Numbered from the stretch's first letter, positions 34,857-44,365 are shown. The stretch: 59,123 nt of DNA from Rubritalea profundi (GCF_002954445.1 NZ_MQWA01000001.1:3010730-3069852); one strand, 5' to 3'. Numbers and translations are program-made. Notes: generated by a model not told the origin, from the sequence alone.

Positions 34857-35882
34857 ATGAACACAATCACTACCAAACAATCACTCAAATGTATCAGCTT
34901 CATCATTCCAGCGATGAACGAAGAAAAAACTATCGAAACGCTCTACCAAGGCATAAAAAAGAATTTACGCGATATTGAATGCAGCTGGGAGGTGATCTTC
35001 ATTGACGATGGATCAACTGATAACACCTGGAAGGTCATGCAGTCCTTGGCTATGCGCAGCAGTTTACACGTAAAAGCATACAAGTTTTCGAACAACAGAG
35101 GAAAAGCTGATGCGCTGGCCCTCGGTTACCAGGTCGCGAAAGGTGACATTGTCTTCACGATGGATGCCGACTTACAGGATGATCCTAGGGAGATACCTCG
35201 TTTCATAGATGCAATTGAAGCCGGTAGTGATATTATCACTGGATGGAAGCGTAAGCGCCATGACCCATGGCACAAAGTTTTGCCAAGTCGAGTGTTCAAC
35301 GCAGTGCTTAGTAATGTCACAGGAGTGAACCTTCACGACCACAATTGTGGTTTTAAGGCCTATAAAAAGGAGGTTGTTAAATCTCTACCAATGTATGGAG
35401 ATATGCACAGAATGGTTCCTTCACTTGCATCTTTCAAAGGTTTCAAAACCTCTGAAATAGAAGTAGAACATCACGCTAGAGAGCATGGAGTTAGTAAATA
35501 TGGCTGGAGTCGTCTTATCATTGGTGCAATCGATACAACAACTGTTGGTTTCTTGCAGCGCTTCAGGAATTGCCCAATGCACTTTGCTGGCAAAGTATCT
35601 GCAGTGTTGGTCATGTTTGCCCTAAGTCTATTCGTCTCTGCTATTGGAGTAGCTCTCACAGGTGGTGCAGCTGGGATACTTGTCATTCTAGGTTCCATAA
35701 GTACGGTAACAGCTATCTTAGTGTGTATGCAGGGACTTATGTCTGAGCACCGAGTCTACCGCGCGATGGAAAAAGGTCGTGACTTGATGGTGTCCGAAGC
35801 AATCAACAGCGATGAGGCTCACCCTTCTATGCGTATAGCTCAGTGTGAGGTATCCACTCGAGATATGCTAATAGCTAGCTAA
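34857..35882 (+). CDS. Family 2 glycosyltransferase with C-terminal membrane anchor (DPM/ArnC-like)
   Basis: 341 residues. GT2 domain (10-240): SFIIPAMNEEKTIETL, IDDGSTDNTW, the DXD-type MDADLQDDP, and HDHNCGFKAYKKEVV, as in dolichyl/undecaprenyl-phosphate glycosyltransferases. Two hydrophobic helices (about 245-300) anchor it in the inner membrane. The likely job is to load a sugar onto undecaprenyl phosphate, which would feed the GT39-like enzyme at the end of the cluster. It is the first gene after a sigma54-like site. Confidence 0.9.
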   Translation: MNTITTKQSLKCISFIIPAMNEEKTIETLYQGIKKNLRDIECSWEVIFIDDGSTDNTWKVMQSLAMRSSLHVKAYKFSNNRGKADALALGYQVAKGDIVFTMDADLQDDPREIPRFIDAIEAGSDIITGWKRKRHDPWHKVLPSRVFNAVLSNVTGVNLHDHNCGFKAYKKEVVKSLPMYGDMHRMVPSLASFKGFKTSEIEVEHHAREHGVSKYGWSRLIIGAIDTTTVGFLQRFRNCPMHFAGKVSAVLVMFALSLFVSAIGVALTGGAAGILVILGSISTVTAILVCMQGLMSEHRVYRAMEKGRDLMVSEAINSDEAHPSMRIAQCEVSTRDMLIAS

Positions 35883-35920
35883 ACGATAACGAATGAAATA
35901 ACCTTAAACTTGCTATTTGT

Positions 35921-37156
35921 ATGAAAAATGAAAATGAAAATGAAATCAATGTGGGTGTGGTGACTTCCACCTACGCCCGTAGTGAGGATGACTGCCAAGT
36001 ACCCTGGATGCGTGAACTGATTGTTCAAATGAAGAACTACCCTTGCAATATTCGGGTGTTAGCTCCTGCATTTAAAGGATTGAAGAGTCATAGTATTGAT
36101 GGAGTTCCAGTACATAGATTCCGATATGCTCCCAAATCGATCGAAACTCTAACCCATGATGAGGGGGCTCCAAATAAGGTTCGCTCATTATTCTTTCAAC
36201 TATTAGCGATACCTTATATTTTGATGGGCGCTCTGTCCGTTTTATGGTGGTGTGTAAAGTTCAAGATTCAGGTTCTACATGTGCACTGGCCTTTCCCTCA
36301 TGGATTGTACGCGATACTACCTAAGTACCTTCTAGGAGTGAAAATAGTAGCAATGAGTCACGGTGCGGAGCTCGCCATTGCTCGTAGGAGTCGGCCCGTT
36401 CACAAAGTTTTATCTTGGTTACTAGGCTCAGCTGATGTCCGTTGTACAAATAGCTCACACACAGCCAGCGAGGTTGCAAGGGTAAGTGGTTGTAAAGACT
36501 CAGTCATTCTACCTTACGGTGCTACAGTTCGCTGCAAAAGTGGTACATTGGAGCCTCTAAAAAAGCCGTTACTTCTGTTCTGTGGCCGTTTAGTTCAACG
36601 AAAGGGAATAGATGTCCTGCTTAATGCGTTACCTAAGGTTTTAGAATCCATTGATGTTGATGTCGTGATCACTGGTGAAGGTGATCGTAAGCTCGAGTGG
36701 GAAAAACTCTCTGATGAACTCGGCTTAAGTGAGGTTGTCAAGTTTCCTGGATTTGTGAGTGACGAGGAACTCAGTCGCTTGTATGCAAGCTGCTCTATCT
36801 ATGTGCACCCCGCCATCTATGATGACAATGGGGACACTGAAGGGTTGGGCGTCGTCTTGATAGAAGCACTGTCAAATAAGAAACCTGTGATTGCCTCTAA
36901 TGTCGGTGGCATTCCAGATGTCATTCATAATGGTGAAACAGGCTTGCTCGTAGAAGAAAAGAACGAGCAGGCCTTAACCGATGCTATCCTTAAGCTACTT
37001 AACAACAAAACTCTCTGTTCTGAGCTCGGTGAAGCTGGATACTTACACGTTACTAGATTTTTTGACTGGGAGCGAATAGCCAAAGAAACTTATGAAGTCT
37101 ACGCTTCACTCACTTCCACGGTAGAGCTGAAAATTAATACTTACGAGAAAGCTTAG
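35921..37156 (+). CDS. Family 4 glycosyltransferase
   Basis: 411 residues, GT-B fold. N-terminal half includes HVHWPFPHGL and SHGAELAIARRS; the C-terminal nucleotide-sugar domain has LLFCGRLVQRKGIDVLL, VVITGEGD and the catalytic EGLGVVLIEALSNKKPVIAS motif with GGIPDVI. Such enzymes transfer hexoses to lipid or glycan acceptors on the cytoplasmic side. It follows the GT2 gene by 38 bases and ends three bases before the flippase-like gene, so all are one operon. Confidence 0.93.
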   Translation: MKNENENEINVGVVTSTYARSEDDCQVPWMRELIVQMKNYPCNIRVLAPAFKGLKSHSIDGVPVHRFRYAPKSIETLTHDEGAPNKVRSLFFQLLAIPYILMGALSVLWWCVKFKIQVLHVHWPFPHGLYAILPKYLLGVKIVAMSHGAELAIARRSRPVHKVLSWLLGSADVRCTNSSHTASEVARVSGCKDSVILPYGATVRCKSGTLEPLKKPLLLFCGRLVQRKGIDVLLNALPKVLESIDVDVVITGEGDRKLEWEKLSDELGLSEVVKFPGFVSDEELSRLYASCSIYVHPAIYDDNGDTEGLGVVLIEALSNKKPVIASNVGGIPDVIHNGETGLLVEEKNEQALTDAILKLLNNKTLCSELGEAGYLHVTRFFDWERIAKETYEVYASLTSTVELKINTYEKA

Positions 37157-37159
37157 AAT

Positions 37160-38113
37160 ATGAAAACTTGGATTAAGTATGGTGTGATTTTATTGGCAAT
37201 GGGATGTGCCTCAATAGCACTTTCTGAGCAATTTAGTGCTCTACCGAAACTTATAGGAGAGGTAGATTTCATGATAGTAGCTTATGTTGTAGTGGGGCTT
37301 GTGATCTATCAAATCTTTAATGCGGGTGTGTGGGCAGATGTGTTAGCTTGTATTGGCTTACCTAGGAACCGTTGGGCCTGTACCCGTATCTGGTTAGAAT
37401 CGGAGTCTCTCAAGTGGTTACCCGGGGCAGTATGGAGCTATGGATCAAGGGTTTTTCTTTCGAGTGAAATCGGGGTGGATAAGAAGAAAGCTGGCTCTAG
37501 CATGGTGTTAGAGTTAATCATAACCAACATAGCGTGGGGGCTGTTGGCTCTATCACTCTTTCTAAGCTTCCCCATTATTGAATGGGGGAGTGGGATGTTA
37601 GGTTCGCACAATTGGATTCTCTATTTATGCGTTCTCTCAGCTCTAGCAGTCGTTGGCGTCGGGGTATTGAAATGGAAGTATGAGAAGATTAAAGAATTTT
37701 TAAATATTGGTCCTATCGCTATGTCAAAATGTGTGCGCACCTTGTTCCATTACCTTTGTCTGTGCGTCTTGAATGCTTCACTCTTGTGGGTTTTCATACA
37801 AGCAGTTCCCGGGGTAGAAGTCCCTTATACCATAGTTATCGGGATCACCGCTGCTGCTTGGCTCTGTGGGTTTTGGGCAATAGGAATTCCTGGTGGAATT
37901 GGAGTGCGCGAAGCTGTTATAGTGAGTTTGTTGTGCCAGTTTACCAATTTAGAGAACGCGATACTAGTGGCGGCACTTTGGCGAGTTTGTCAGATGGTTG
38001 CTGAGGTGTCATCGATCTCCTTGGTCGCGGGGGCTGGCTTATTTAAATGGGGGAATCAAAGACAGAATATAAAAACTGAAACTTGTTATGAAGAAAATAG
38101 TTTTCACAATTAA
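37160..38113 (+). CDS. Flippase-like membrane protein (LPG synthase TM / UPF0104 family)
   Basis: 317 residues with about eight transmembrane segments. The motif GFWAIGIPGGIGVREA (near 250-265) is the conserved core of the lysylphosphatidylglycerol synthase transmembrane family. There is no C-terminal aminoacyl-transfer domain, so it is of the stand-alone type, which in glycan clusters is suspected to flip lipid-linked intermediates or regulate lipid modification. Its end overlaps the adaptor gene by 26 bases. Confidence 0.85.
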   Translation: MKTWIKYGVILLAMGCASIALSEQFSALPKLIGEVDFMIVAYVVVGLVIYQIFNAGVWADVLACIGLPRNRWACTRIWLESESLKWLPGAVWSYGSRVFLSSEIGVDKKKAGSSMVLELIITNIAWGLLALSLFLSFPIIEWGSGMLGSHNWILYLCVLSALAVVGVGVLKWKYEKIKEFLNIGPIAMSKCVRTLFHYLCLCVLNASLLWVFIQAVPGVEVPYTIVIGITAAAWLCGFWAIGIPGGIGVREAVIVSLLCQFTNLENAILVAALWRVCQMVAEVSSISLVAGAGLFKWGNQRQNIKTETCYEENSFHN

Positions 38114-39482
38114 AGAGGGAGTTAAAGACAACGCTGCAAGTTTACTTATCTTGGTAGCAGTGACAATAGGGTTTGCAGTGCTGAGCTTGTTGGTGATTTA
38201 TCCAGCCTACAAATCAAAAGGCAATGGAATGGCATCTTCAAAGCTGTCCTATACCGAAATGCTACGAAAATCTGGCAAGTCGATTCCCGTGACAAGTGTG
38301 GCAGTAACGCGGCAGGTGATAGACTACCACATTATGGGAGAAGGCGTCTGCACCAGTAAGCCAATCTTGGTGCCGATCATACCCATGTCTGTCGTAGAAA
38401 ACGTCTATGTAAGAGAAGGGGAGCGGGTGAAGGCCGGTCAGCTTTTAGCTACTTTGGACTCACTGAAGGCAAAGATAAAATATGAATCGGCAAAGCTAGC
38501 AGTATCAACAGCGGCAGCCGAGCTAGAACGGGTACGCTTAGGTTCCGCTTATGTGCTGGCTCAGGAAAGGCCAGAAGTCGAAAAAATCAGTTTATCAGCG
38601 TTGGAGAATCAGCTGGAGTTCTCAACCGAAAAGCTCGAGCGCTACGAGAGTGCCTTCGAGAAGGGAGTTATCTCTCGGATTAGCTTACTCGAATCTCTAA
38701 AGGAGCATAGTGATGCCTCAGAGAGTTTTTTCCAAGCTCAGCTATCTATGCGGATGGCCGAGCAAGGTGTGGAACAGAGTCTAAAAATAGCTGCAAATGC
38801 ATTGGGGGATGCCCAACAGGCTTTGGCTCATCGAGTCGAAGAACTCAAGAGTTATAAGGTGTATGCATCAACCGCTGGAATAGTAGACCGGGTATTGATA
38901 CATTCTGGTGAGTACAACCAAGATAGTGGTAAACCTGGGTTTCTTATCTCCAGTGGTCTCTGGTTTGATGCCTACTTTGACCAATCAGATTACGGCTTTA
39001 TCCAAAAGGGACTCAAGTCGTCAATCACTCTAGAATCCTATCCGGGGCGTAAATGGGATTCTCACATTGAGATGGTGAAGCCGATTGTGAGTTTCAATAG
39101 TGGTGGGCCAGAAATTTCTCGTCCATTGCGACCCCGTGGATCTGGCTCACCAGAGTGGGCCGCAACATTCAAGGTGAGTATCGTGTTTGATGAGGAGAAT
39201 ACCCAAGACCAAGTGATCACAGGAATGACTGGATTCACTAGGCTGAAGTTACAGCGTGAGGCGCTGGCAGTACCCAGGTCTGCGGTGCTCTCGCTCTCCG
39301 CTGGCTCTGCTGTTGTCTACGTGGTTAATGGTGATGATTGGTCCATCAGGGAGGTCTCCATAGGCTATGCGGGAGGTGAGCAAGTTGAAATCCTAGATGG
39401 ACTAATCCAAAACGAGAAGGTACTAATAGACGGACACATTAATTTGAAAGTGAATGATAAGATTGCAGTCGATCAAGAATGA
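38088..39482 (+). CDS. HlyD/RND-type membrane fusion (adaptor) protein
   Basis: 464 residues. One N-terminal transmembrane helix (about 18-42), a lipoyl-like half motif (VVENVYVREGERVKAGQLLATLDS), a coiled-coil hairpin (about 125-250), the second lipoyl half (YKVYASTAGIVDRVLI), a beta-barrel and a membrane-proximal domain. It is an inner-membrane anchored periplasmic adaptor. Pumps usually encoded beside such adaptors are missing; a NodT-type channel is divergent from this cluster. It overlaps both flanking genes by about 26-29 bases, indicating tight coupling. Confidence 0.88.
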   Translation: MKKIVFTIKEGVKDNAASLLILVAVTIGFAVLSLLVIYPAYKSKGNGMASSKLSYTEMLRKSGKSIPVTSVAVTRQVIDYHIMGEGVCTSKPILVPIIPMSVVENVYVREGERVKAGQLLATLDSLKAKIKYESAKLAVSTAAAELERVRLGSAYVLAQERPEVEKISLSALENQLEFSTEKLERYESAFEKGVISRISLLESLKEHSDASESFFQAQLSMRMAEQGVEQSLKIAANALGDAQQALAHRVEELKSYKVYASTAGIVDRVLIHSGEYNQDSGKPGFLISSGLWFDAYFDQSDYGFIQKGLKSSITLESYPGRKWDSHIEMVKPIVSFNSGGPEISRPLRPRGSGSPEWAATFKVSIVFDEENTQDQVITGMTGFTRLKLQREALAVPRSAVLSLSAGSAVVYVVNGDDWSIREVSIGYAGGEQVEILDGLIQNEKVLIDGHINLKVNDKIAVDQE

Positions 39483-40824
39483 CCCAGATTGGCTGCCAAA
39501 GCTTTTCAATCTAGCATTGGCTGTGGTTGCCTTTTTACTTATTGTTGTATCATTGATTAAGCCGTGGTTTGCGGTGCCTCACTACGAAGTTTCCGGTGGT
39601 GAGCTGAGTTATTCGGATTCAGTATTGGCATTCTACTTTAAGTTAGTCTTGATACTGATTTTTATTGCCAGCGTGGCAGCTGTCACTCTCTTTTGGAACA
39701 AGCGAAGTCAACGTGGAGGAATACTCATAAAAGGAGTGATCATGAGCTTTGTTATGGTTGTCTGGTTTCCAGCTTGGTTGACCCAGCGAGACTCAAACCT
39801 CATAGGTGATGCGGCCTGGGTTCAGCAACAACATGACACATTGACTTGGTTAGGTGGTGATGTCTACCGCTCTCATTCGGAGCGCAGTGTGGAGCTTGGA
39901 ACTGGGGTCAACGCCCAAGATCCTCCCGATAGATTGGCTGTTTACCGACCACCGAGTGGCTCGATTGGTGTGACTCAAATTAATGATTGGCTGTGGTGGT
40001 ATGGTTACGGGCCTAGCTTCACACAGTTTGTTGCGAGTGCTTGGTTCTATGCTGTGATCGGTTATCTGTTAGCTGGATTGTGTGTGTGTGGATTGTATTG
40101 GAGACGCTCAGTCACGGTGGCCCGAAAGCTTTACAAGCAAAGCATCCTTTTTTTCATCAAAGCCTCAGCCTGTGTGATCGCTCTAACTGCTGGTAATGTC
40201 TACATGGCGCATCACTCTCTAAAGTCGGCAAAATTGGCGACAGCTCAGGGAGATTATGCTGGGGCTAAGCAGCAAATAGAAAATGCCATTGGCTGGTTGC
40301 CTAGCTTGGAATGTGATAGTGGAGTTATACGGCAACTGGGATATTGTGATGTCAAACTTGAGAATAGATTTTCAGCGGAAGCCCAATTCTACCGGGTTGA
40401 TTGGCTGGAGCGTCACGGCCATTACGCTCGTGCTCGTGCTCAGCTAGATCAGATGGTTCTAAGCGATACGGATGTGTCGCGCAATTTAGCACGTGAACTC
40501 AGCCGGCAGCAACTACGCGTGGCAATCAATAACATAAATTCAGGTCGCTATAGTAGCGCTATTCAGTATTTGGACTCAGTTCTTGCACGTGAAAATAACA
40601 GTATTCAAGCGTGTTTTCACCGTCAGTTAGTGGCCTTACAAACGAGTGACTTGAGGTCTAATAAAGCGTCTCATTCTGAACTGATTGAGCTTTATCGAGG
40701 CTTGCGCAGTAAAAACAAAAAGGGTGTGATAGCCTCTTCTAACTGGATGCTTGCACAGGGTGAATTGAGGATGGGCAATGTCAATGAGGCTTGGGAGGCG
40801 AGGAAACGCTCGATGGGGAAATAG
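39454..40824 (+). CDS. Membrane protein with TPR-like C-terminal half
   Basis: 456 residues. Hydrophobic segments at about 15-40, 60-80, 90-110, 190-215 and 230-250, with a Trp-rich extracytoplasmic loop between them. From about 255 to the end, helical TPR-like pairs appear (AKLATAQGDYAGAKQQIENA, YARARAQLDQMVLS, INSGRYSSAIQYLDSVLAR). I recognise no characterised family. Its start lies inside the adaptor gene and its stop is one base before the next start, so it is a structural part of this system, perhaps a scaffold in the periplasm. Confidence 0.75.
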   Translation: MIRLQSIKNDPDWLPKLFNLALAVVAFLLIVVSLIKPWFAVPHYEVSGGELSYSDSVLAFYFKLVLILIFIASVAAVTLFWNKRSQRGGILIKGVIMSFVMVVWFPAWLTQRDSNLIGDAAWVQQQHDTLTWLGGDVYRSHSERSVELGTGVNAQDPPDRLAVYRPPSGSIGVTQINDWLWWYGYGPSFTQFVASAWFYAVIGYLLAGLCVCGLYWRRSVTVARKLYKQSILFFIKASACVIALTAGNVYMAHHSLKSAKLATAQGDYAGAKQQIENAIGWLPSLECDSGVIRQLGYCDVKLENRFSAEAQFYRVDWLERHGHYARARAQLDQMVLSDTDVSRNLARELSRQQLRVAINNINSGRYSSAIQYLDSVLARENNSIQACFHRQLVALQTSDLRSNKASHSELIELYRGLRSKNKKGVIASSNWMLAQGELRMGNVNEAWEARKRSMGK

Positions 40825-40825
40825 T

Positions 40826-43800
40826 ATGCTGATGGTGACTCTAAAGAAAATCAAGGCATCGAAGAGTTCCTTATGGGCGGTGTTAGCTGTGGTGCTAAGT
40901 TGGTTATTTCTGGCTGGAGAATATGGGCCGGAGGGGAACCTCTATAGCTATCGGGCACCAGATAGCGCCCACTGGATTAGCTGCAGTGATGTAGATCAAT
41001 ACACTGGCTGCTTCCGCTATGATTTAGACCTAGAGGCGGAGGCACGTCATGCTTGGTTAGCAGTCGTCAGCGAGGGAGGCTATGAGTTACTTTGTAACGG
41101 GAACCCGATTGGGGCCCAAGGATACTGGAGGCCAACTCGAATTTTTCAAAATGGCCTAACTGAGTCAGGTCAGCGGGTGGTGCGGAGTGAACCGATCGTG
41201 GCGTATAATTTCCCACGTGAGTACCAATGGAGCGGACATGACAATACCAAGCTGGTCACATTTTTTGATTTAACACCCTACCTACATAAAGGAAAAAATA
41301 GCATTTGTCTCGAGGCTGAGGGACGAACCACGCAGCCCACGGTGCTGGCATTCGGTGAGGTGACTACAAAGGACGGTACATTAGTAGAATTGGTAACTAA
41401 CAAAAACTGGGTAGCCGAACCAGTACCTAGAGGTCTTGGCAGAAATAGTTGGGCCAAACCACTCTATTCCGTGAGTCATTGGAGTGCTGCTCAAGTTGTT
41501 GCGGGCAAGCAGAGGTCATTTTTGAGTGCCGTACCTGAGGGGACATACGAGAAACCGTTTTCAAGTCATTGGATACAACCAGTGCGGGATGCTGCAGGGC
41601 GTTTCCCAGGTGAGGTAGAGGCGCAGTTCTCCCTGCAGCATCCTGAGAGAGCATATTTAAGATTGGCAAGCCATGGAGATTTCTGGCTATGGGTAAATGA
41701 TGTGCGTGTGGAAGTGAGTGGCAGCTCCAAAGGTCTCTACAACGGGGGAGAGTGGGGGGTGAAGTGGACTGGAAGAAGGCCACTGGCTATGCCTTTTGTC
41801 ATGCTAGATCCAGATGAAGCAGAAAGCTTCTTTGTCGGAAAGCGATTCGAGAACCCTCGACATGGCGACCCGACTATCAATGACTTTAAGAGCTACGAAA
41901 ATACTCATAATAGAACCCGTGATAGACCAAATCAAAGTGGCGGCAACTTAGATGATGATAGAAGTGAAGAGGAACGTGGGCGTCTACAAGATCCCTATGG
42001 GTTTTATGAGGAAACTGACGCCTCATTGCCTCAGTCGTTAGCTAGGCCGAGTGCTAGCGTCCAATACCATGGCTATGATATTGGCGCGTACTTGCGGGAT
42101 GGCCAGAACTCGATACGAATCAAGTTAGTCGATAGAGAAGACTTTGGCTATGACGGTAGCCAGCCACTCAACTTCGCACTCGATGGCATAGTTAGGCAGA
42201 GCAATACCGTTGATTTCAGCTTGGGAGAATTGACTTGGATGGCCACTGGGGCGGCGAGTCCTATGACGGCTTACAGGGTGAAACCTAGTGATCTATCAGT
42301 TCTGGACTTCTATGCCACGAACCAGCCATCTGCCAATAAATGGTGGGAGATCGCTCTCGCTATTGGAGCTCTAGCTTTACTAGTTATCATCGGACGAAGC
42401 AACAGAGCGCTTACTCATTGGTGCCTGGTGTATACCTGTATACTAGGCTTGATTGCTTTGCTGGTCTTCAGTTTTGCCGAGCGTAGTGAGTACGTGTGGT
42501 TTCTAGCAGAGAGCAGAGGACCACTTTTTGTAGGGCTGGCGGGAGTTGTGAGCTTCGGAGTTTTTTACGTTGGAAAGAAATGGCAGGTATCAGGACGGGG
42601 GCGACGGAGTTCTACCACCATTATGGTTCTTCTGTTGGTATTGGTATTTATGCTACGGGCTTGGATGGTGCACTACCAGCCGATTGATGATGATGAATAT
42701 GCGTCAATTCAAGCAGTGCTGGCGATAGCGGAGACTGGTACGCCAAGTCTAGCTGGAGATATATGGTACAGTCGTAGCCCACTTTACCATTATGTCGCAG
42801 CTGGGGTAGTGAAGGTGTTTGGACCAAATATCTGGTCACTGAGGCTTTATTCGGTAGTTTTGAGTGTGGTCACAGGATGGGTTGTCTGGCTGTTAGCTAT
42901 GCGCTTCTTTAAAGACCGCTGGGTGGCGAGTGCTAGCCTGTTAGTTTTTGCCGTTCATCCATTCCTCATCTTCAGCGGTCACATTGCACGCTTCTACCAG
43001 CAACAACAACTAATGGTGCTGTTGATGGTCTATCTATTTATTGAAGGATTTATTGTGAGGCGAGGCATATGGTACCGTGTTGGTGCCATTCTGCTGTTTT
43101 CTTTTGCTGTGTTGAGTCAGGAAATTAGTGTCATTTTTGTACCAGTCTTCCTCATTACTTATCTTTTGTTTGGCCGTGGGGTTGCGTTGAAATGGGATAT
43201 AAAAGCCGTGATCTATATGGCCATTGCTGGAGTGCTGATCGTTGCAGATGTGCTCTTGTTTAAGGTGAAATGTATCACGGAATCAGTGGGGGTGTCTCCC
43301 AATATAGAGGCCACAGTGGCTCCGACCTTTTGGGAATTGGGTAATATTCTGTCGATGTTTATTGGTTACTCACGCTTGCACGTGGTGCTGGCTCTTTTTT
43401 ACTTTTTCAGCTTTGTCTATTCGATCCGTCGAGGCTCGAAGATTGTGATCACGCTGCATGTGTTCCTCTTGGTTTCTATTTGCACGTTCAACTTTCTAAT
43501 CACCTCAGTGAGCTTCCGCTATATGTATTCGATCATACCCTTGTGGATTCTCCTCGGGGTCCATGGCGTGAGTGTTTTCAGCAGACTTCTAGCATCTCAA
43601 ACTAACAGGCGAGTAGCTATGACGATGAGATGGATTGTGATAGGGGTGGTCATTGCCTCCATGTCTCCATGGAGAATCGCAGGTTCTTACCGGGAAAAAA
43701 TCCTTGGTGACCCGATTTCTTCGTTAGCCTACGTCAGGGGAGAAATGAGAAAGTCTGACAAGATAATGATCACAGAGCCACACCCACATGCCGCAAAGAT

Positions 43801-44155
43801 TGAGTTAGGTAAAGTCGACTACGATCTCGTTGTGCCTATTCTATTTGATTACACGTACCGTAAAGATGGAGTGCTCCATGATCGGAATGGTGATGCAAGG
43901 GTGGTCAACCGTTTAGCTGACTTACAGAGGATTTTTGTAGAGGACAATAGGGTGTGGATCATCATCAACCGTGAGAAATTTCGCTCGCGTAAAAAGAATA
44001 TTCGCTGGGAATATCCAGGCGCTCGTGAGGAGTTATTTATCCGTCAGAACTGCGAGCTCAAATACCGGTCCTACCTTTGGTCGGTGTACCTCTGGGATCA
44101 ATCGCTTGGGAAATTCGAGACCTTCCGCAAAGAACCTGGTAGCTGGATCGAGTAA
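40826..44155 (+). CDS. Large GT39/ArnT-like membrane glycosyltransferase with N-terminal beta-rich domains
   Basis: 1109 residues. After one N-terminal transmembrane helix comes a large beta-rich extracytoplasmic region (about 40-475) with two jelly-roll-like stretches (for example GGYELLCNGNPIGAQ and RLASHGDFWLWVNDVRV) similar to carbohydrate-binding parts of glycosidases. From about 500 on, a polytopic PMT/ArnT-type domain carries DDDEYASIQAVL in its first loop and HIARFYQQQQ. Such enzymes use undecaprenyl-phosphate sugars on the periplasmic face. The ATG at 40826 is one base after the previous stop. The combination is unusual, and no named family is claimed. Confidence 0.8.
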   Translation: MLMVTLKKIKASKSSLWAVLAVVLSWLFLAGEYGPEGNLYSYRAPDSAHWISCSDVDQYTGCFRYDLDLEAEARHAWLAVVSEGGYELLCNGNPIGAQGYWRPTRIFQNGLTESGQRVVRSEPIVAYNFPREYQWSGHDNTKLVTFFDLTPYLHKGKNSICLEAEGRTTQPTVLAFGEVTTKDGTLVELVTNKNWVAEPVPRGLGRNSWAKPLYSVSHWSAAQVVAGKQRSFLSAVPEGTYEKPFSSHWIQPVRDAAGRFPGEVEAQFSLQHPERAYLRLASHGDFWLWVNDVRVEVSGSSKGLYNGGEWGVKWTGRRPLAMPFVMLDPDEAESFFVGKRFENPRHGDPTINDFKSYENTHNRTRDRPNQSGGNLDDDRSEEERGRLQDPYGFYEETDASLPQSLARPSASVQYHGYDIGAYLRDGQNSIRIKLVDREDFGYDGSQPLNFALDGIVRQSNTVDFSLGELTWMATGAASPMTAYRVKPSDLSVLDFYATNQPSANKWWEIALAIGALALLVIIGRSNRALTHWCLVYTCILGLIALLVFSFAERSEYVWFLAESRGPLFVGLAGVVSFGVFYVGKKWQVSGRGRRSSTTIMVLLLVLVFMLRAWMVHYQPIDDDEYASIQAVLAIAETGTPSLAGDIWYSRSPLYHYVAAGVVKVFGPNIWSLRLYSVVLSVVTGWVVWLLAMRFFKDRWVASASLLVFAVHPFLIFSGHIARFYQQQQLMVLLMVYLFIEGFIVRRGIWYRVGAILLFSFAVLSQEISVIFVPVFLITYLLFGRGVALKWDIKAVIYMAIAGVLIVADVLLFKVKCITESVGVSPNIEATVAPTFWELGNILSMFIGYSRLHVVLALFYFFSFVYSIRRGSKIVITLHVFLLVSICTFNFLITSVSFRYMYSIIPLWILLGVHGVSVFSRLLASQTNRRVAMTMRWIVIGVVIASMSPWRIAGSYREKILGDPISSLAYVRGEMRKSDKIMITEPHPHAAKIELGKVDYDLVVPILFDYTYRKDGVLHDRNGDARVVNRLADLQRIFVEDNRVWIIINREKFRSRKKNIRWEYPGAREELFIRQNCELKYRSYLWSVYLWDQSLGKFETFRKEPGSWIE

Positions 44156-44242
44156 TAACGTTCATAAGTTTGAATAGCGCCCAGTACCCACTTCCTCACG
44201 AAGTGCTACTCTCACCATCTTGTTTCGCTATTGATCCACTCT

Positions 44243-44258
44243 AACTATTCAAATGGTA
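44243..44258. repeat. Single end of a MITE-like repeat
   Basis: AACTATTCAAATGGTA differs at one base from the right terminal repeat of the element at 49211-49415. A weaker partner (TTTGAATAG, 44169-44177) lies 70 bases away in inverted orientation, so this may be a small degenerate relative. The interval 44156-44343 holds no gene; besides this it contains repeat copy B. Confidence 0.45.
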
Positions 44259-44270
44259 TTAAACTAAACT

Positions 44271-44365
44271 TACGCTATTACCGGCTAAATGGCAATTTTG
44301 ACTCAAAACCCGCATTGTTTACCAGCGATGCGGGCTTTGTTTTTTAGAGGTCGAGCTTCAGAGCG
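44271..44365. repeat. 95-bp repeat copy B (remnant of small gene, terminator, 3' end of thiD)
   Basis: Counterpart of 25105-25199. Here the thiD end is real and the small gene is reduced to its last codons (tac gct att acc ggc taa). The hairpin AAAACCCGCAT (44305-44315) with ATGCGGGCTTT (44328-44338) serves as the thiD terminator on the minus strand. Confidence 0.9.
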
